Source of the DNA: Phycisphaeraceae bacterium D3-23
GTDB taxonomy: Bacteria; Planctomycetota; Phycisphaerae; Phycisphaerales; Phycisphaeraceae
DNA: 64,000 nucleotides
Assembly: GCA_039555135.1 (NCBI GenBank)
Contig: CP114179.1
Location: 1,612,001 to 1,676,000, forward strand
Direction: 5' to 3'
Shown: positions 34,661 to 43,865 of the stretch, in pieces
Layout: the number at the start of each line of letters is the position of its first letter
Numbering within the stretch: the first letter of the stretch is position 1
Translations under genes and position numbers: made by a program
The notes under the pieces: model-generated
The model's input: only the letters and a program-made list of their open reading frames with translations
Databases searched by the model: none
Told to the model about the DNA's origin: nothing

Positions 34661-37579
34661 TTAGCCGGCCTTCTTGCTGGCGGATTTCGCGGCAGGCCTG
34701 CGCTTCGCCGCGGGCTTGGCGGTCGGCGGGATCTCGAAGGTCTCGCCGAAGGCCTCGGCGAGGAGGACTTCCTGCTCGATCTTGTGCGCGGCCTTGGAGC
34801 CCGTCGCCGGGCTCGCGGAGTGCCGTCGGGACGCAACGCTAAGCGTGCGCTCGCCGAGGAACCGCTCTTGGTAGAAGCGCTGCTGGAAGAACGGCCAGGC
34901 GCCCTGGTTCTTGGGCTCGTCCTGCACCCAGACCAACGGCGTGTCCGCGGCGTAGCCGGCGAGCGCATCGGCGAGCGACTTGCGCGGCAGCGGGTAGAGC
35001 TGCTCAAGCCGGACGATCGCGATATCGTCACGCCCCATGTTTTCGCGGCGCTCGATCAGGTCGTAGTACACCCGGCCGGTACACAGCAGGATGCGCGACG
35101 TCTCCTTGGGCTTGCCCGCGCGTGCATCGGGCAGCACGCGCTCGTACGTACCCGACGCGAGGTCGTCGAAGCTCGAGACACACAGCGGATGACGCAGCAG
35201 CGACTTGGGCGTGAACACCACTAGCGGCTTGCGCCAGCCGCGCATCACCTGCCGGCGCAGCAGGTGGAACATCTGCGCCGGGGTCGTCGGCTGACAGACT
35301 TGATAGTTGTCCTCGGCCGCGCTGGTCAGGAAGCGTTCCATCCGCGCCGACGAGTGCTCGGGGCCCTGGCCCTCGAAGCCGTGGGGCAGCAGCATGGTCA
35401 GCCCGCTGAGGCGTTTCCATTTGTCCTCGGCGGTGGCGATGAACTGGTCGATGATGACCTGCGCGCAGTTGACGAAGTCGCCGAACTGCGCCTCCCACAT
35501 GATCAGCCCGTCGGGGTAGTCGAGTGAGTAGCCGTACTCGAACCCGAGGACGCCGGCCTCGCACAGCGGGGAGTTGAAGATCTCGACCGAGGCCTGCTCG
35601 GGGTCCAGGTGCTGCAGCGCGCAGTACTCGTGGCCGTCCTCCGCGTCGTGGAGCACGGCGTGGCGGTGGGAGAACGTGCCGCGCTGGCTGTCCTGCCCGG
35701 TCAGCCGGACCCGGTGCCCGGCGACCGCGAGCGAGCCCATCGCCAGCGACTCGGCCGCGGCCCAGTCCAGCGGCCGCTCGCCGCGCGCCTGCTCGGCCCG
35801 GGCGCGGAACAAACGCTTGTGCTTGGGGTGAAGATTGAACCCCTCGGGCATCACGAGCTGGTCGTGCAGCAACTTCTGCTGCACCTCGACCGGGCAGCCT
35901 GTATCAACATCGTCGGCGGCGCTCTCTTTGCCGCCCGTGTAACCCATCCAAAGCCCACGCAGCGCATCGCTCCGCGTCTTGAACGTCGGCGACTTCGCGG
36001 CGCTGAGTTCCTTCTCCAGCAGCTCCGTCCGCCGCTCGGCGATCCGGTCCGCGTCTTCCTGCGTCACCCCGCCCATCTGCAGCAGGTCGTCGAGGTACGA
36101 CTTCCACACGCCCTGCTGCGCATCGACGGCGTGGTACATCCGCGGCTGGGTGTAGCGCGGCTCGTCGCCCTCGTTGTGCCCGCGCTTGCGGTAGCAGTAC
36201 ATGTCGATCACGACGTCGCTCTTGAACTCGTTGCGGAAATCCATCGCGAGCTTGACGACCTGTGCCACCGACTCCGGCGACTCGCCGTTGACGTGGAAGA
36301 TCGGGCTCTGCAACATCTTCGCGATGTCCGTGCAGTAGCGCGTGGAGCGCGAGTCCTGGGCGCTGGTGGTAAAACCGATCTGGTTGTTGACCACCACATG
36401 GACCGTCCCGCCGGTGTGGTAGCCCTCGAGCTGCGACATGTTGAGCGTCTCTTGCACGACGCCCTCGCCCGCAAACGCCGCGTCGCCGTGGATCAGCATC
36501 GCGATCCCGCGCGTGCCCCGGCTGTCCCGGCCCGTACGGTCCTGCTTGGCGCGGATCCGCCCCAGCGCGACCGGGTTGACATACTCCAGGTGCGACGGGT
36601 TAAAGCACAGCGACAGGTGGATGTTCTTGCCCGCGCGCGTCCGCCAGTCGCCCGAGTAGCCCAGGTGGTACTTGACGTCCCCGCCGCCCATGTAGAGCTC
36701 GGGGTCCTTGTCCTCGAACTCGCGGAAGATCTTCTGCGGGCTCTTACCGAGGATGTTCGCGAGCACGTTCAGCCGGCCGCGGTGGGCCATGCCGATGACG
36801 ATCTCCTGGCAGCCCTGCTCGCCCGCCTGCTCGAACGCCATGTCCAGCAGCGGGATCAGCGTCTCGCCGCCCTCCAGGGAAAACGACTTGGCGCCGATGA
36901 ACTTGCGCTGGATGAATTCTTCGAACAGCGTCGCGTCGGTGAGGCGTGTGAGGATGCGCACCTGCTCTTTGCGCGAGAGTGCGGCGGTGTTCTGCGACCC
37001 CTCCATGCGGTGCTGGAGCCACTGCCTCGTCGACAGGTCGTCGATGTGCATGAACTGGACCGCGATGTTGCGGCAGTAGGTGTTGCGCAGCTGGTCGATG
37101 ATGCCGCGGAGTGTGCGTGTCTTGTCGCCCGGCACGGTGGAGGTCGTGACGAACGGCTTATCCATGTCCGCGGCGGTGAAGCCGTAGTATTCAGGCGTCA
37201 GTTCGACGGGCAGCTCATGCGCGGGCGGGTCGAGGGGGTTGAGGTGCGCAACGAGGTGGCCCAGGACGCGGTAGTTTCGGATGAGCAGGTCGACGCGGTG
37301 CTGCAGCGAGCCGGCGTCGGCGGCGATACTGGTCGCGCTCGCGCGGCCGTTGGTGGCGTAGGTCGCGCCGTTCGCGCTGGCGGTGCCGGCGGGGTCGAAG
37401 ATGCTGCGGGGGGTGAAGCTCGGGCCCACGCGCGGCGGGCTGCCGTTGGACGCGGCGACCCAGCCGGCAAACTCATCGCGCCACGGCTCATCGACCGACG
37501 TCGGGTCCAGCAGGTACTGCTCGAACAGCTGCTCGACGTAGGCGAGGTTGCTCGCGGCGGGGACGGTCGGCTCTGACAT
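34661..37579 (-). CDS. sucA: 2-oxoglutarate dehydrogenase E1
   Basis: 972 residues. Thiamine diphosphate enzyme decarboxylating 2-oxoglutarate. Motifs include IGMAHRGRLNVLANILGK, GDVKYHLGYSGD, LCFNPSHLEYVNPVALG, the ThDP loop HGDAAFAGEGVVQETLNMS and NNQIGFTT, and KRGHNEGDEP. Start MSEPTVPAASNLAYVEQLFE carries the E1 N-terminal segment that docks onto E2. The C-terminus adds an Ala/Lys tail (AKPAAKRRPAAKSASKKAG) not normal for the family. odhB is 84 bases downstream. Confidence 0.96.
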   Translation of the reverse strand: MSEPTVPAASNLAYVEQLFEQYLLDPTSVDEPWRDEFAGWVAASNGSPPRVGPSFTPRSIFDPAGTASANGATYATNGRASATSIAADAGSLQHRVDLLIRNYRVLGHLVAHLNPLDPPAHELPVELTPEYYGFTAADMDKPFVTTSTVPGDKTRTLRGIIDQLRNTYCRNIAVQFMHIDDLSTRQWLQHRMEGSQNTAALSRKEQVRILTRLTDATLFEEFIQRKFIGAKSFSLEGGETLIPLLDMAFEQAGEQGCQEIVIGMAHRGRLNVLANILGKSPQKIFREFEDKDPELYMGGGDVKYHLGYSGDWRTRAGKNIHLSLCFNPSHLEYVNPVALGRIRAKQDRTGRDSRGTRGIAMLIHGDAAFAGEGVVQETLNMSQLEGYHTGGTVHVVVNNQIGFTTSAQDSRSTRYCTDIAKMLQSPIFHVNGESPESVAQVVKLAMDFRNEFKSDVVIDMYCYRKRGHNEGDEPRYTQPRMYHAVDAQQGVWKSYLDDLLQMGGVTQEDADRIAERRTELLEKELSAAKSPTFKTRSDALRGLWMGYTGGKESAADDVDTGCPVEVQQKLLHDQLVMPEGFNLHPKHKRLFRARAEQARGERPLDWAAAESLAMGSLAVAGHRVRLTGQDSQRGTFSHRHAVLHDAEDGHEYCALQHLDPEQASVEIFNSPLCEAGVLGFEYGYSLDYPDGLIMWEAQFGDFVNCAQVIIDQFIATAEDKWKRLSGLTMLLPHGFEGQGPEHSSARMERFLTSAAEDNYQVCQPTTPAQMFHLLRRQVMRGWRKPLVVFTPKSLLRHPLCVSSFDDLASGTYERVLPDARAGKPKETSRILLCTGRVYYDLIERRENMGRDDIAIVRLEQLYPLPRKSLADALAGYAADTPLVWVQDEPKNQGAWPFFQQRFYQERFLGERTLSVASRRHSASPATGSKAAHKIEQEVLLAEAFGETFEIPPTAKPAAKRRPAAKSASKKAG

Positions 37580-37948
37580 CGGGGACGGCTCCGGGGACGT
37601 CGGCGCTCAGCCGGGTCCGGGATTCCGACAAGGCCGACACGCATGGTCGGCCCCATCTCTCCGCAGCAAGGCACAAGCCCAGCCACAAGTCGCCGGACGC
37701 GGTCCAAAAACACGCGCCCGACCCTACCTCCATCGGGCAACCGGGGGGTCGGCATGCCCAATCGACGCGCCCACGCGCGATTTCGGCAATTGTAACCAAC
37801 CCTCGCCGCAATGCGACCCCCCAAGGCGGGTTTTCCACCCTAATCTTAGGCACATCACAACGTCCGATACCCGGCCGCCTGCAACGCTCGCTTCGTCACT
37901 CCCTCCAAGGCCCGCGGTCACCGACCGTCGGCTTCCACACGGCGCACG
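37580..37948. other. Intergenic region between sucA start and murD end
   Basis: No gene seen. Reading on the minus strand there is a TACAAT hexamer (37794-37789) that could be a -10 for sucA, about 210 bases from its ATG, but no good -35. The region is otherwise GC-rich. Confidence 0.4.
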
Positions 37949-39599
37949 CTACGCCCCGGTGTGCCCCGCCCGCACCAGCTCGATAAACCGCTCGCCCCGC
38001 TGCTCGTAGTTCTCAAACTGGTCCCACGATGCACACCCCGGCGAAAGCAGCACGACATCGCCCGCCACCGCCCGCGCCCGGATCGCCTCTACCGCGCGCG
38101 CCAGCGTCCCACACCGCACTACCTCCGCCCCGTCCCCCGGAACCTCCCCCCCCGCTCCCCCCGCTCCCCCCGCGCCGACTGGCGGCTTCAGCCGCCAGTG
38201 CCACCCCCTCCCCCGTATCCCCGATCGTATAGATCGCCTTGCACGCCGACCGCGCAAACCCCGCAAGCGGCGCAAGGTCGCTCCCCTTGTCGTACCCGCC
38301 CACGATCAGGTGAACCCCAAAAACGGTGTCGGATACCGTTTTTTCGGAAACGGTATCCGACACCGTTTTTGGGGCGGCCCCATCGCGAAACGCCTCGACC
38401 GCCAGCCGCGCCGCCCCGGGCGTCGTGCACTTGCTGTCGTTGTAGTACTTCACGCCGTCGAACGTGCCGACAAACTGCAGGCGGTGTGGGAGGCCGGGGA
38501 AGTCGGCGAGGACCTCATGAATTTGCTTGTCTACCTCGTCATTTAGTTCGGAGTCAACATACTCGCCAGCCTCGTTAGGCCTAATCAAGGCACTGACACA
38601 CACACTGGCTGCGAACTTTGCATTCAGCAAATTGTGTGTCCCCGGCAATGAACATTGGATATAGAAATCTGTATCCATGCCGTCAGGATCAACTAGATAC
38701 ACAATGCTTGCATTTGCAACATGCACCCAACTATCTAGCAGATCAAAAATATCGTTGAATTCAACGATATGTTCCGCCACATGCTCGCCAACGATCGCTT
38801 CATCCCCGCTCTCTTGATAAGCGAAAATAATCCGCTTGGCGTTCGCATACTCCGCCATCGACCCGTGCCAATCCAGGTGGTTCTCGCTGATGTTCGTCAC
38901 GACCGCGATATGCGGCGACCACCCCCGGAACTTGCCCTCGGCGTAGCCCGGCGCATCGGGCTGGTCGCGCAGCCGTTCGAGCATAAAGCTCGACAGCTCC
39001 AGCACCACCCAGTCCTCCGGGCCGATGGCGTCCACCTGCTCCAGCAGCGAGCCCCCAATGTTCCCCCCTACCCAAACACGTTTTTTTTCGCTTGCCTCTC
39101 TTGGCGTCTTGGCGTCTTGGCGACTTGGCGTTGGTTCCCCCCCGAAATCGCCCCCACCCTTTCCCGAAAACACCTTCTCCAAGACGTGCCCGATCATCGC
39201 GGTCACGGTGGACTTACCCGCGCTGCCGGTGACGCCGATGGTCCGCAACCGATTCGGCAGGCGCTCGACCAGCAGGCGGATCTCGGTGGTGATCGGGATG
39301 CCTGCGGCTTCGGCGGCGCGCAGGAAACGATTGCCCGGCGGGACGGCCGGGTTGACCACGACCAGGTCGCAGGTCGTAAAGTCGCTGACGTTGTGTTCGC
39401 CCAGCCGCAATGTCACTTGGCCCGAGTCGATCAAGGGCTGCAACTTCGCGACACTCTCGGCCAGCTTCTCCGGGGGCGACTGGTCGGTGACCAGCACCTG
39501 TGCGCCGCGATGGCACAGGAAGCGCGTCACGCCCACGCCGCCGCCGAACCGGCCCAGTCCCATGACGGTGACGCGTTGGTCTTCGAAGGACTCGGGCAT
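37949..39599 (-). CDS. murD: UDP-N-acetylmuramoylalanine-D-glutamate ligase, frameshifted and interrupted by repeats
   Basis: ATP-dependent ligase adding D-Glu in peptidoglycan synthesis. P-loop [10 protein letters not shown] (~122-131), [51 protein letters not shown] and [12 protein letters not shown] are all in frame from ATG 39599. The C-terminal part, [20 protein letters not shown] then [11 protein letters not shown], lies in another frame, so a shift is needed near 38146-38171, inside a G8/G6/G6 tract. Three repeat-derived peptides are inserted: [18 protein letters not shown] (39070-39135), [20 protein letters not shown] (38315-38374) and a palindrome with glycine run at 38146-38199. About 38530-38770 is AT-rich. 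TATACT lies six bases before the ATG. Confidence 0.85.
38146..38199. repeat. Poly-C tracts and a palindrome at the murD frameshift
   Basis: C8 (38146-38153), C6 (38157-38162) and C6 (38166-38171) separated by GCT, followed by a perfect 22-base palindrome (38178-38199) with centre CTTCAG. Losing one base in the tract would restore the murD frame. Confidence 0.8.
38315..38374. repeat. Perfect 27-base inverted repeat inside murD
   Basis: 27-base arms (38315-38341 and 38348-38374) with a six-base loop. It is a whole number of codons (60 bases) and encodes two tandem copies of KTVSDTV. Confidence 0.85.
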
Positions 39600-39643
39600 C
39601 GTGCGAGTATAGAGCAACTTACATCTCCGTATAGCGGCCGCTT

Positions 39644-39779
39644 CCGGCTCCCTCTCCCCTCCAGGGAGAGGGCTGGGGAGAGGGTCGGCAGTCAGACCCG
39701 ATGTTTCAGAACAAGCAAGCGGTAGCGCGGACCCTCCCCCCAACCCCCTCCCTCCGAGCAAGGAGGGGGAGCGAAGGCA
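39644..39779. repeat. C/G-rich palindromic element, copy B
   Basis: 136 bases; closely similar to copy A at 30413-30549. It lies between murD and the CvpA-like gene. Confidence 0.8.
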
Positions 39780-39886
39780 TGCAATACGTTCAGATGAAAG
39801 ATGCGCTAGCCCGTGGGATGTCGGCAAAAAAACAGCGCCCGCGTTGGCGGGCGCTGAGGGGGAGCGTGTGGGTCGGCGGGCCGGGC

Positions 39887-42139
39887 TTACTGGTCGACGA
39901 CGCTGATCTGCTCGGCGAAGGGGATGGGCTGGTTGTCACTCGAGGTTTCACCCAGGACCAGTCCGGTGACGGTGACACCGACGGGCACCTGGAAGTAGAT
40001 CGTGAGTTCGTCGCCCGTACCGACGGGTGGGAGGTCGCCTGCGGTGATCTCGGTGCGTGGTCGGAGGTTGACGTTGAGCGAATCGTCTTCGCGTTCGAGC
40101 ACGAAGCCGATCGGGCCGTGGCTCGCGCCGTTGGTGTCGCGGATGGCCATGGCGAGGTTGCCCTGGCGCGCGTCGGTGAGCAGCTCGGAGTCGGCGTCGG
40201 GGGTGAGGATGACCTGGATCAGGCGTGCGCCGTCGGCGACGGTGACCGCCCGCATCTGCGAGTTGCGCCCGCCGGTGTTGCCCCGCAGGACGCTGGCCTG
40301 TCGCCCGCTGAAGGCGGTCCAGGGCTCGTCCTCTTTGTCGGGCTCGATCGAGGTCGCGGAGTTGGGGCTCATGGAACGGGGCAGGCGTTCACCCAGCGCG
40401 ACGACGGCGGAGGTGTCGCCGACCTGGATGCCTTCGGGGGGCGCGGCCTGGGGCTTGACGTCGATCGCGCCGACCATGGCGACGCGGTTCCAGAAGGTGT
40501 CGATCTCGCCGGCGGCGTTGTTGTCGGCCACGCCGGCGGCGATGGGGGCGTCGAGGTCAAAGCCGAGCTGGCGGACCTCGAAGCGGGCACGCTCAGCGCC
40601 GTGGCCCGGGGGCAGGAGGAAGACCCATCCGAGCTTGACGGCGTCGACCTGTGCGAAGGCGCTGTAGTAGGACTGGCCGATCAGGTCGATGTAGATGCGT
40701 TCGCCGGTGTTCTGGTTGACTTCGAGCGAGTAGGCCATCGGCGGGGTGGACTTGACCTCGACCGAGCCGTCGATGTCGCGTCGGCTGACCAGGCGGACCG
40801 ACGGGATCGCGACACGGAGCCAGCCGTCGCTGTCGAAGCTGCCGGCCGGCTTCTTGAACCACTGGGTATCGACAATGACGACCTGCCCGCCGGAGCGGAG
40901 GTGGGGCTCGATGGCGTCGACGGTGGGCTGGACCTGCTTCTCGATCACGTCGTCAAAGAACGCGACCAGGTCGTTGAGCGGCGAGCCGCCCGTGGCGACT
41001 GCGGCGTCTTCGGCGGCTTCGGCTGCGGCGTCCGCTTCTACAGCGGCGTCATCTCCGGGCGTCGTCTCGGTCCCGTCACCGGGCGTCTCGCCGTCGGCGC
41101 CGCGCGTGCGTCCGCCGTCGCGCCCGCCGGGTGCGCGGCCGCCGCCTTGGCTGCCGGGCTGGGGCACGGCGATCGGGCCGCTGGTCGATCGGCCGCTGGA
41201 CCCGCGCTCGGGCACCTTGAACTTGTCTGCCAGGGCGACCATCGCGTTGAGGTTGAAGATCGCGGTCGGCCGGGTGTCGGCGTTTTGCTCGTCCTCGGGC
41301 AGGTCGGCATAGACCTCACGCCGGGCCTCGAACTCCTTCAAGATCCCATCGACCAGGTGGCCGCCGTAGATATCCCAGTCGGCCTCGGGGGTGTCGTAGT
41401 GGATCTGGTCGAGGTCGATCTGGTCGGGGTTGATGAGCGCTTCGAAGCTCGCGAAGACGACCATGTCGATGTATTCGTCCGGGTCGGTGATGACCTGCGC
41501 GGTGAGCAGGTCGACCGACGCGGGCGGTGAAGACTTGGACTGGTTAGGGTCGCTGGTGAGGTGGTGGATCTGGGCGCGGGCGGCGATGTCGGACTTGTAA
41601 TGCGCCAGGGAGGTGTCGCTCCACGGCCGCATCGAGCCCGTCGAGAGCATGGTGAAGAAGCTGCCGGTCCACTCATCGACCCGGGTGATGGGCCAGAGCT
41701 TGCCGTCGTCGTTGTCGTCGACGGTGTTTCGGACCATGGTGTAGGGCTGGAAGCCCATGATGTCGCTGGGCATGAGGAAGCCCGCCCCCATCAGCAGCAT
41801 CCCGGCCGAGAGCACGCCGGCCCCGAGCCCGCAAGCCGCGCCGCCGGCCTGGTCGGCGAGGCGCGGGAACTTCAGGTTCATCTTGCAGTACTTGTCGAAC
41901 ACGATACGCAGGACCACGATGCTCAGCACGAACGGCACAAGCAGCCCGACGCCCCACGCGGTCGCGGGCATCCGGCCCAGCAGCCAGTACGACAGCGGCT
42001 CCCACACCGCGAACGCGAACGTGCCGGACACGATCACGATCATCAGGTGGATGAACGCCGAGAAGAAGCCATACGTCGCCCAGATGGCAACCATGGCGAG
42101 CAGGAAGATAATGATGATGATATTGAGGACGATCAACAT
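39887..42139 (-). CDS. CvpA-like membrane protein with large extracytoplasmic domain
   Basis: 750 residues. The N-terminal ~130 residues hold four membrane helices in the CvpA pattern (MLIVLNIIIIIFLLAMVAIW, FFSAFIHLMIVIVSGTFAFA, GVGLLVPFVLSIVVLRIVFD, ACGLGAGVLSAGMLLMGAGF). The remaining ~600 are outside, with a low-complexity Gly/Ala/Asp linker and two beta-rich regions. No enzyme motif seen. It begins eight bases downstream of the GspE-like gene, in an operon with pilT, so a link to an envelope machine is likely. ATG 42139 chosen; 42160 is an alternative. Confidence 0.75.
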   Translation of the reverse strand: MLIVLNIIIIIFLLAMVAIWATYGFFSAFIHLMIVIVSGTFAFAVWEPLSYWLLGRMPATAWGVGLLVPFVLSIVVLRIVFDKYCKMNLKFPRLADQAGGAACGLGAGVLSAGMLLMGAGFLMPSDIMGFQPYTMVRNTVDDNDDGKLWPITRVDEWTGSFFTMLSTGSMRPWSDTSLAHYKSDIAARAQIHHLTSDPNQSKSSPPASVDLLTAQVITDPDEYIDMVVFASFEALINPDQIDLDQIHYDTPEADWDIYGGHLVDGILKEFEARREVYADLPEDEQNADTRPTAIFNLNAMVALADKFKVPERGSSGRSTSGPIAVPQPGSQGGGRAPGGRDGGRTRGADGETPGDGTETTPGDDAAVEADAAAEAAEDAAVATGGSPLNDLVAFFDDVIEKQVQPTVDAIEPHLRSGGQVVIVDTQWFKKPAGSFDSDGWLRVAIPSVRLVSRRDIDGSVEVKSTPPMAYSLEVNQNTGERIYIDLIGQSYYSAFAQVDAVKLGWVFLLPPGHGAERARFEVRQLGFDLDAPIAAGVADNNAAGEIDTFWNRVAMVGAIDVKPQAAPPEGIQVGDTSAVVALGERLPRSMSPNSATSIEPDKEDEPWTAFSGRQASVLRGNTGGRNSQMRAVTVADGARLIQVILTPDADSELLTDARQGNLAMAIRDTNGASHGPIGFVLEREDDSLNVNLRPRTEITAGDLPPVGTGDELTIYFQVPVGVTVTGLVLGETSSDNQPIPFAEQISVVDQ

Positions 42140-42146
42140 AGCTGGC

Positions 42147-43784
42147 TCAGCCCTTCTCACCCATCACACGGGTGACTTCTTTGATGTCGGAAATGCCTTC
42201 GACGACCTTGGCCAGGGCGGCTTCCTGGAGGTAGATCATGCGGTGCTTGCGGAGGTGGGCGCGGAGCTTTTCGCCCTCGCCCGAGGCGATGAAGCCGGCG
42301 GCCTGCCGGTCGATGAGCATGATTTCGAATACGCCGACCCGGCCGCGGTAGCACAGGGTGTGGCAGTCGGGGCAGGGTGACGGCCGATCTTTCACGACGA
42401 TCTGCCCCGAGGCGCGGTAGAGCTGGCCGACCTGGCTCGCGGGGACGTTGAGCTTCTTGAGTGCGGCCTCGTCGGGCTGGTAGGGCGCCCGGCAGGTGTG
42501 GCACAGGCGACGCACCAGGCGTTGGCTGACCAGTGCCGCGACAGACTCGGCGGCGAGCCGCTTATCCCCGACGATCTTGATCCAGGTCTTGAGCCCGGAG
42601 ATCGTGTCCTTCGCGGGCAGCGGCAGGTAAAAGCGCGTGTCCTCGGCGGTCTTGGCGATGAGCTGGGCCATATCCGTGCTGACGACTTTCGAGACCATCA
42701 TCACATCGGGGTCTGAACGCAGCAGCGACGCGAACTGGGCCTGGACCTGCTCCTGTCCGCCCGCGGCATGGGTGTTGTGGTTGACGCCCTCGATCTCGAA
42801 CGCGATCTCTTCCTCAAAGGTCATCACCGACGAGGTGTAGGGGTCGTGCTCCTGCAGGAAGGCGTACATGCTGGTGGTCGTGCCCTTGCGGGGCGGGCTG
42901 CAGAACAGGATGGCTTTGGAGTTTTCGGAGACGAGTTCTTTGACGGTCTCGCGCTGGGCGGGGGTGAGCCCGAGGTGGTCGATGGGGATGTCGAGTCGGC
43001 CCTGCGGGTCGATCTCGATGGTGAGCGTGAGCGCCCGCGTGGAGCCGGCGGTCGTGAGCTCGAGGGTGTGCATCCCGCCGTCGAGCTCGACCCACATCTT
43101 GCCCTTCTGCTTCCGGCGTCGGTCGGTGGTGTCCAGGCCCGCGTGCTCTTTGAGGTACTCGATGAGCTGGATGCACAGCTGGGGCTCGGGGGCCTCCTGG
43201 GCGTAGCGGACGCCGTCGACGCGTGAGATGAACTTGGCCTTCTCGGCGTCGACCGCGATGTCGAGCTGGTCGGCGCCGCGGGGGATGGCGAAGACAAGCA
43301 TGTTCTCGAAGAGCTCGAACGCGGGGGTGCGCGGGTCGTTGCCGTGGGGCACGTCCAGGAGCTTTTCGGACTTGTCCATCAGCTTGATCTGGGCGCGGTC
43401 CTGCGCGGCCTTGCCGGCACGGTCCTCCATCTTCTGGTTGAACTTGGTGATCGTCTTGCCGTCCCACTTCTTCTCTTCGGGGACCTGCTTGTTGCGGTAG
43501 GCGACGTAGGCGAGCATCTCGCCGGCGATGATGAGCAGCGCGATGGGCAGCCCGATCCAGAAGATCGGGATGACGAGCATGAGCCCGAAGGCGATGATGC
43601 CGGCGAGGATATGGAGCAGCGACCACTGGTGGCGCTTGAGGTAGAAGTAGCCGGCGTCTTTGTCGAGCCGGCCCGCGAGCCAGGCCCAGGGCCCGAGGAC
43701 CATCAAGACCAGGATGGGCTTGAGGATGCTCATCAGGAAGACGGGTTCGGCTTTGAATGCGATGAGCAGCTGGGTCATGGGCAT
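42147..43784 (-). CDS. GspE/PilB-like protein with degenerate ATPase motifs and membrane anchor
   Basis: 545 residues. Two membrane helices at the N-terminus (residues ~17-38 and ~57-93), unlike soluble GspE. The fold follows GspE: C-terminal Cys pairs 428/431 (LCHTCRAPYQPDEAALKKL) and 471/474 (CPDCHTLCYRGRVGVFEIM) form the zinc site. But the P-loop region (CSPPRKGTTTSMYAFL, 295-310) lacks the GxxxxGK(S/T) lysine position, the Asp-box reads FEEEIAFEIEGVNHN, and the Walker B site reads RSDPDVMMVSKVVS instead of GEIRD. The His box is missing. It looks like an inactive relative, likely a structural partner to PilT. Confidence 0.82.
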   Translation of the reverse strand: MPMTQLLIAFKAEPVFLMSILKPILVLMVLGPWAWLAGRLDKDAGYFYLKRHQWSLLHILAGIIAFGLMLVIPIFWIGLPIALLIIAGEMLAYVAYRNKQVPEEKKWDGKTITKFNQKMEDRAGKAAQDRAQIKLMDKSEKLLDVPHGNDPRTPAFELFENMLVFAIPRGADQLDIAVDAEKAKFISRVDGVRYAQEAPEPQLCIQLIEYLKEHAGLDTTDRRRKQKGKMWVELDGGMHTLELTTAGSTRALTLTIEIDPQGRLDIPIDHLGLTPAQRETVKELVSENSKAILFCSPPRKGTTTSMYAFLQEHDPYTSSVMTFEEEIAFEIEGVNHNTHAAGGQEQVQAQFASLLRSDPDVMMVSKVVSTDMAQLIAKTAEDTRFYLPLPAKDTISGLKTWIKIVGDKRLAAESVAALVSQRLVRRLCHTCRAPYQPDEAALKKLNVPASQVGQLYRASGQIVVKDRPSPCPDCHTLCYRGRVGVFEIMLIDRQAAGFIASGEGEKLRAHLRKHRMIYLQEAALAKVVEGISDIKEVTRVMGEKG

Positions 43785-43865
43785 GTCCGCGGGGCGGTGA
43801 GGGGTTGGTGCAGGGCCGGCCGGATGTCGCCGGGCCGGTCGGTACGGGGCATGGGGCCGGGTCGG

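Noticed and set aside
35609-37576. Long open frame antisense to sucA
   Set aside because: Arises from GC-rich codons opposite a well-conserved gene; composition is Arg/Leu/Val-biased with no motif.
37949-39599. murD as a dead pseudogene
   Set aside because: All catalytic blocks are conserved on both sides of the shift; the tract invites slippage or sequencing error.
42147-43784. Active GspE/PilB ATPase
   Set aside because: P-loop lysine, Walker B GE and His box are not where the family has them.
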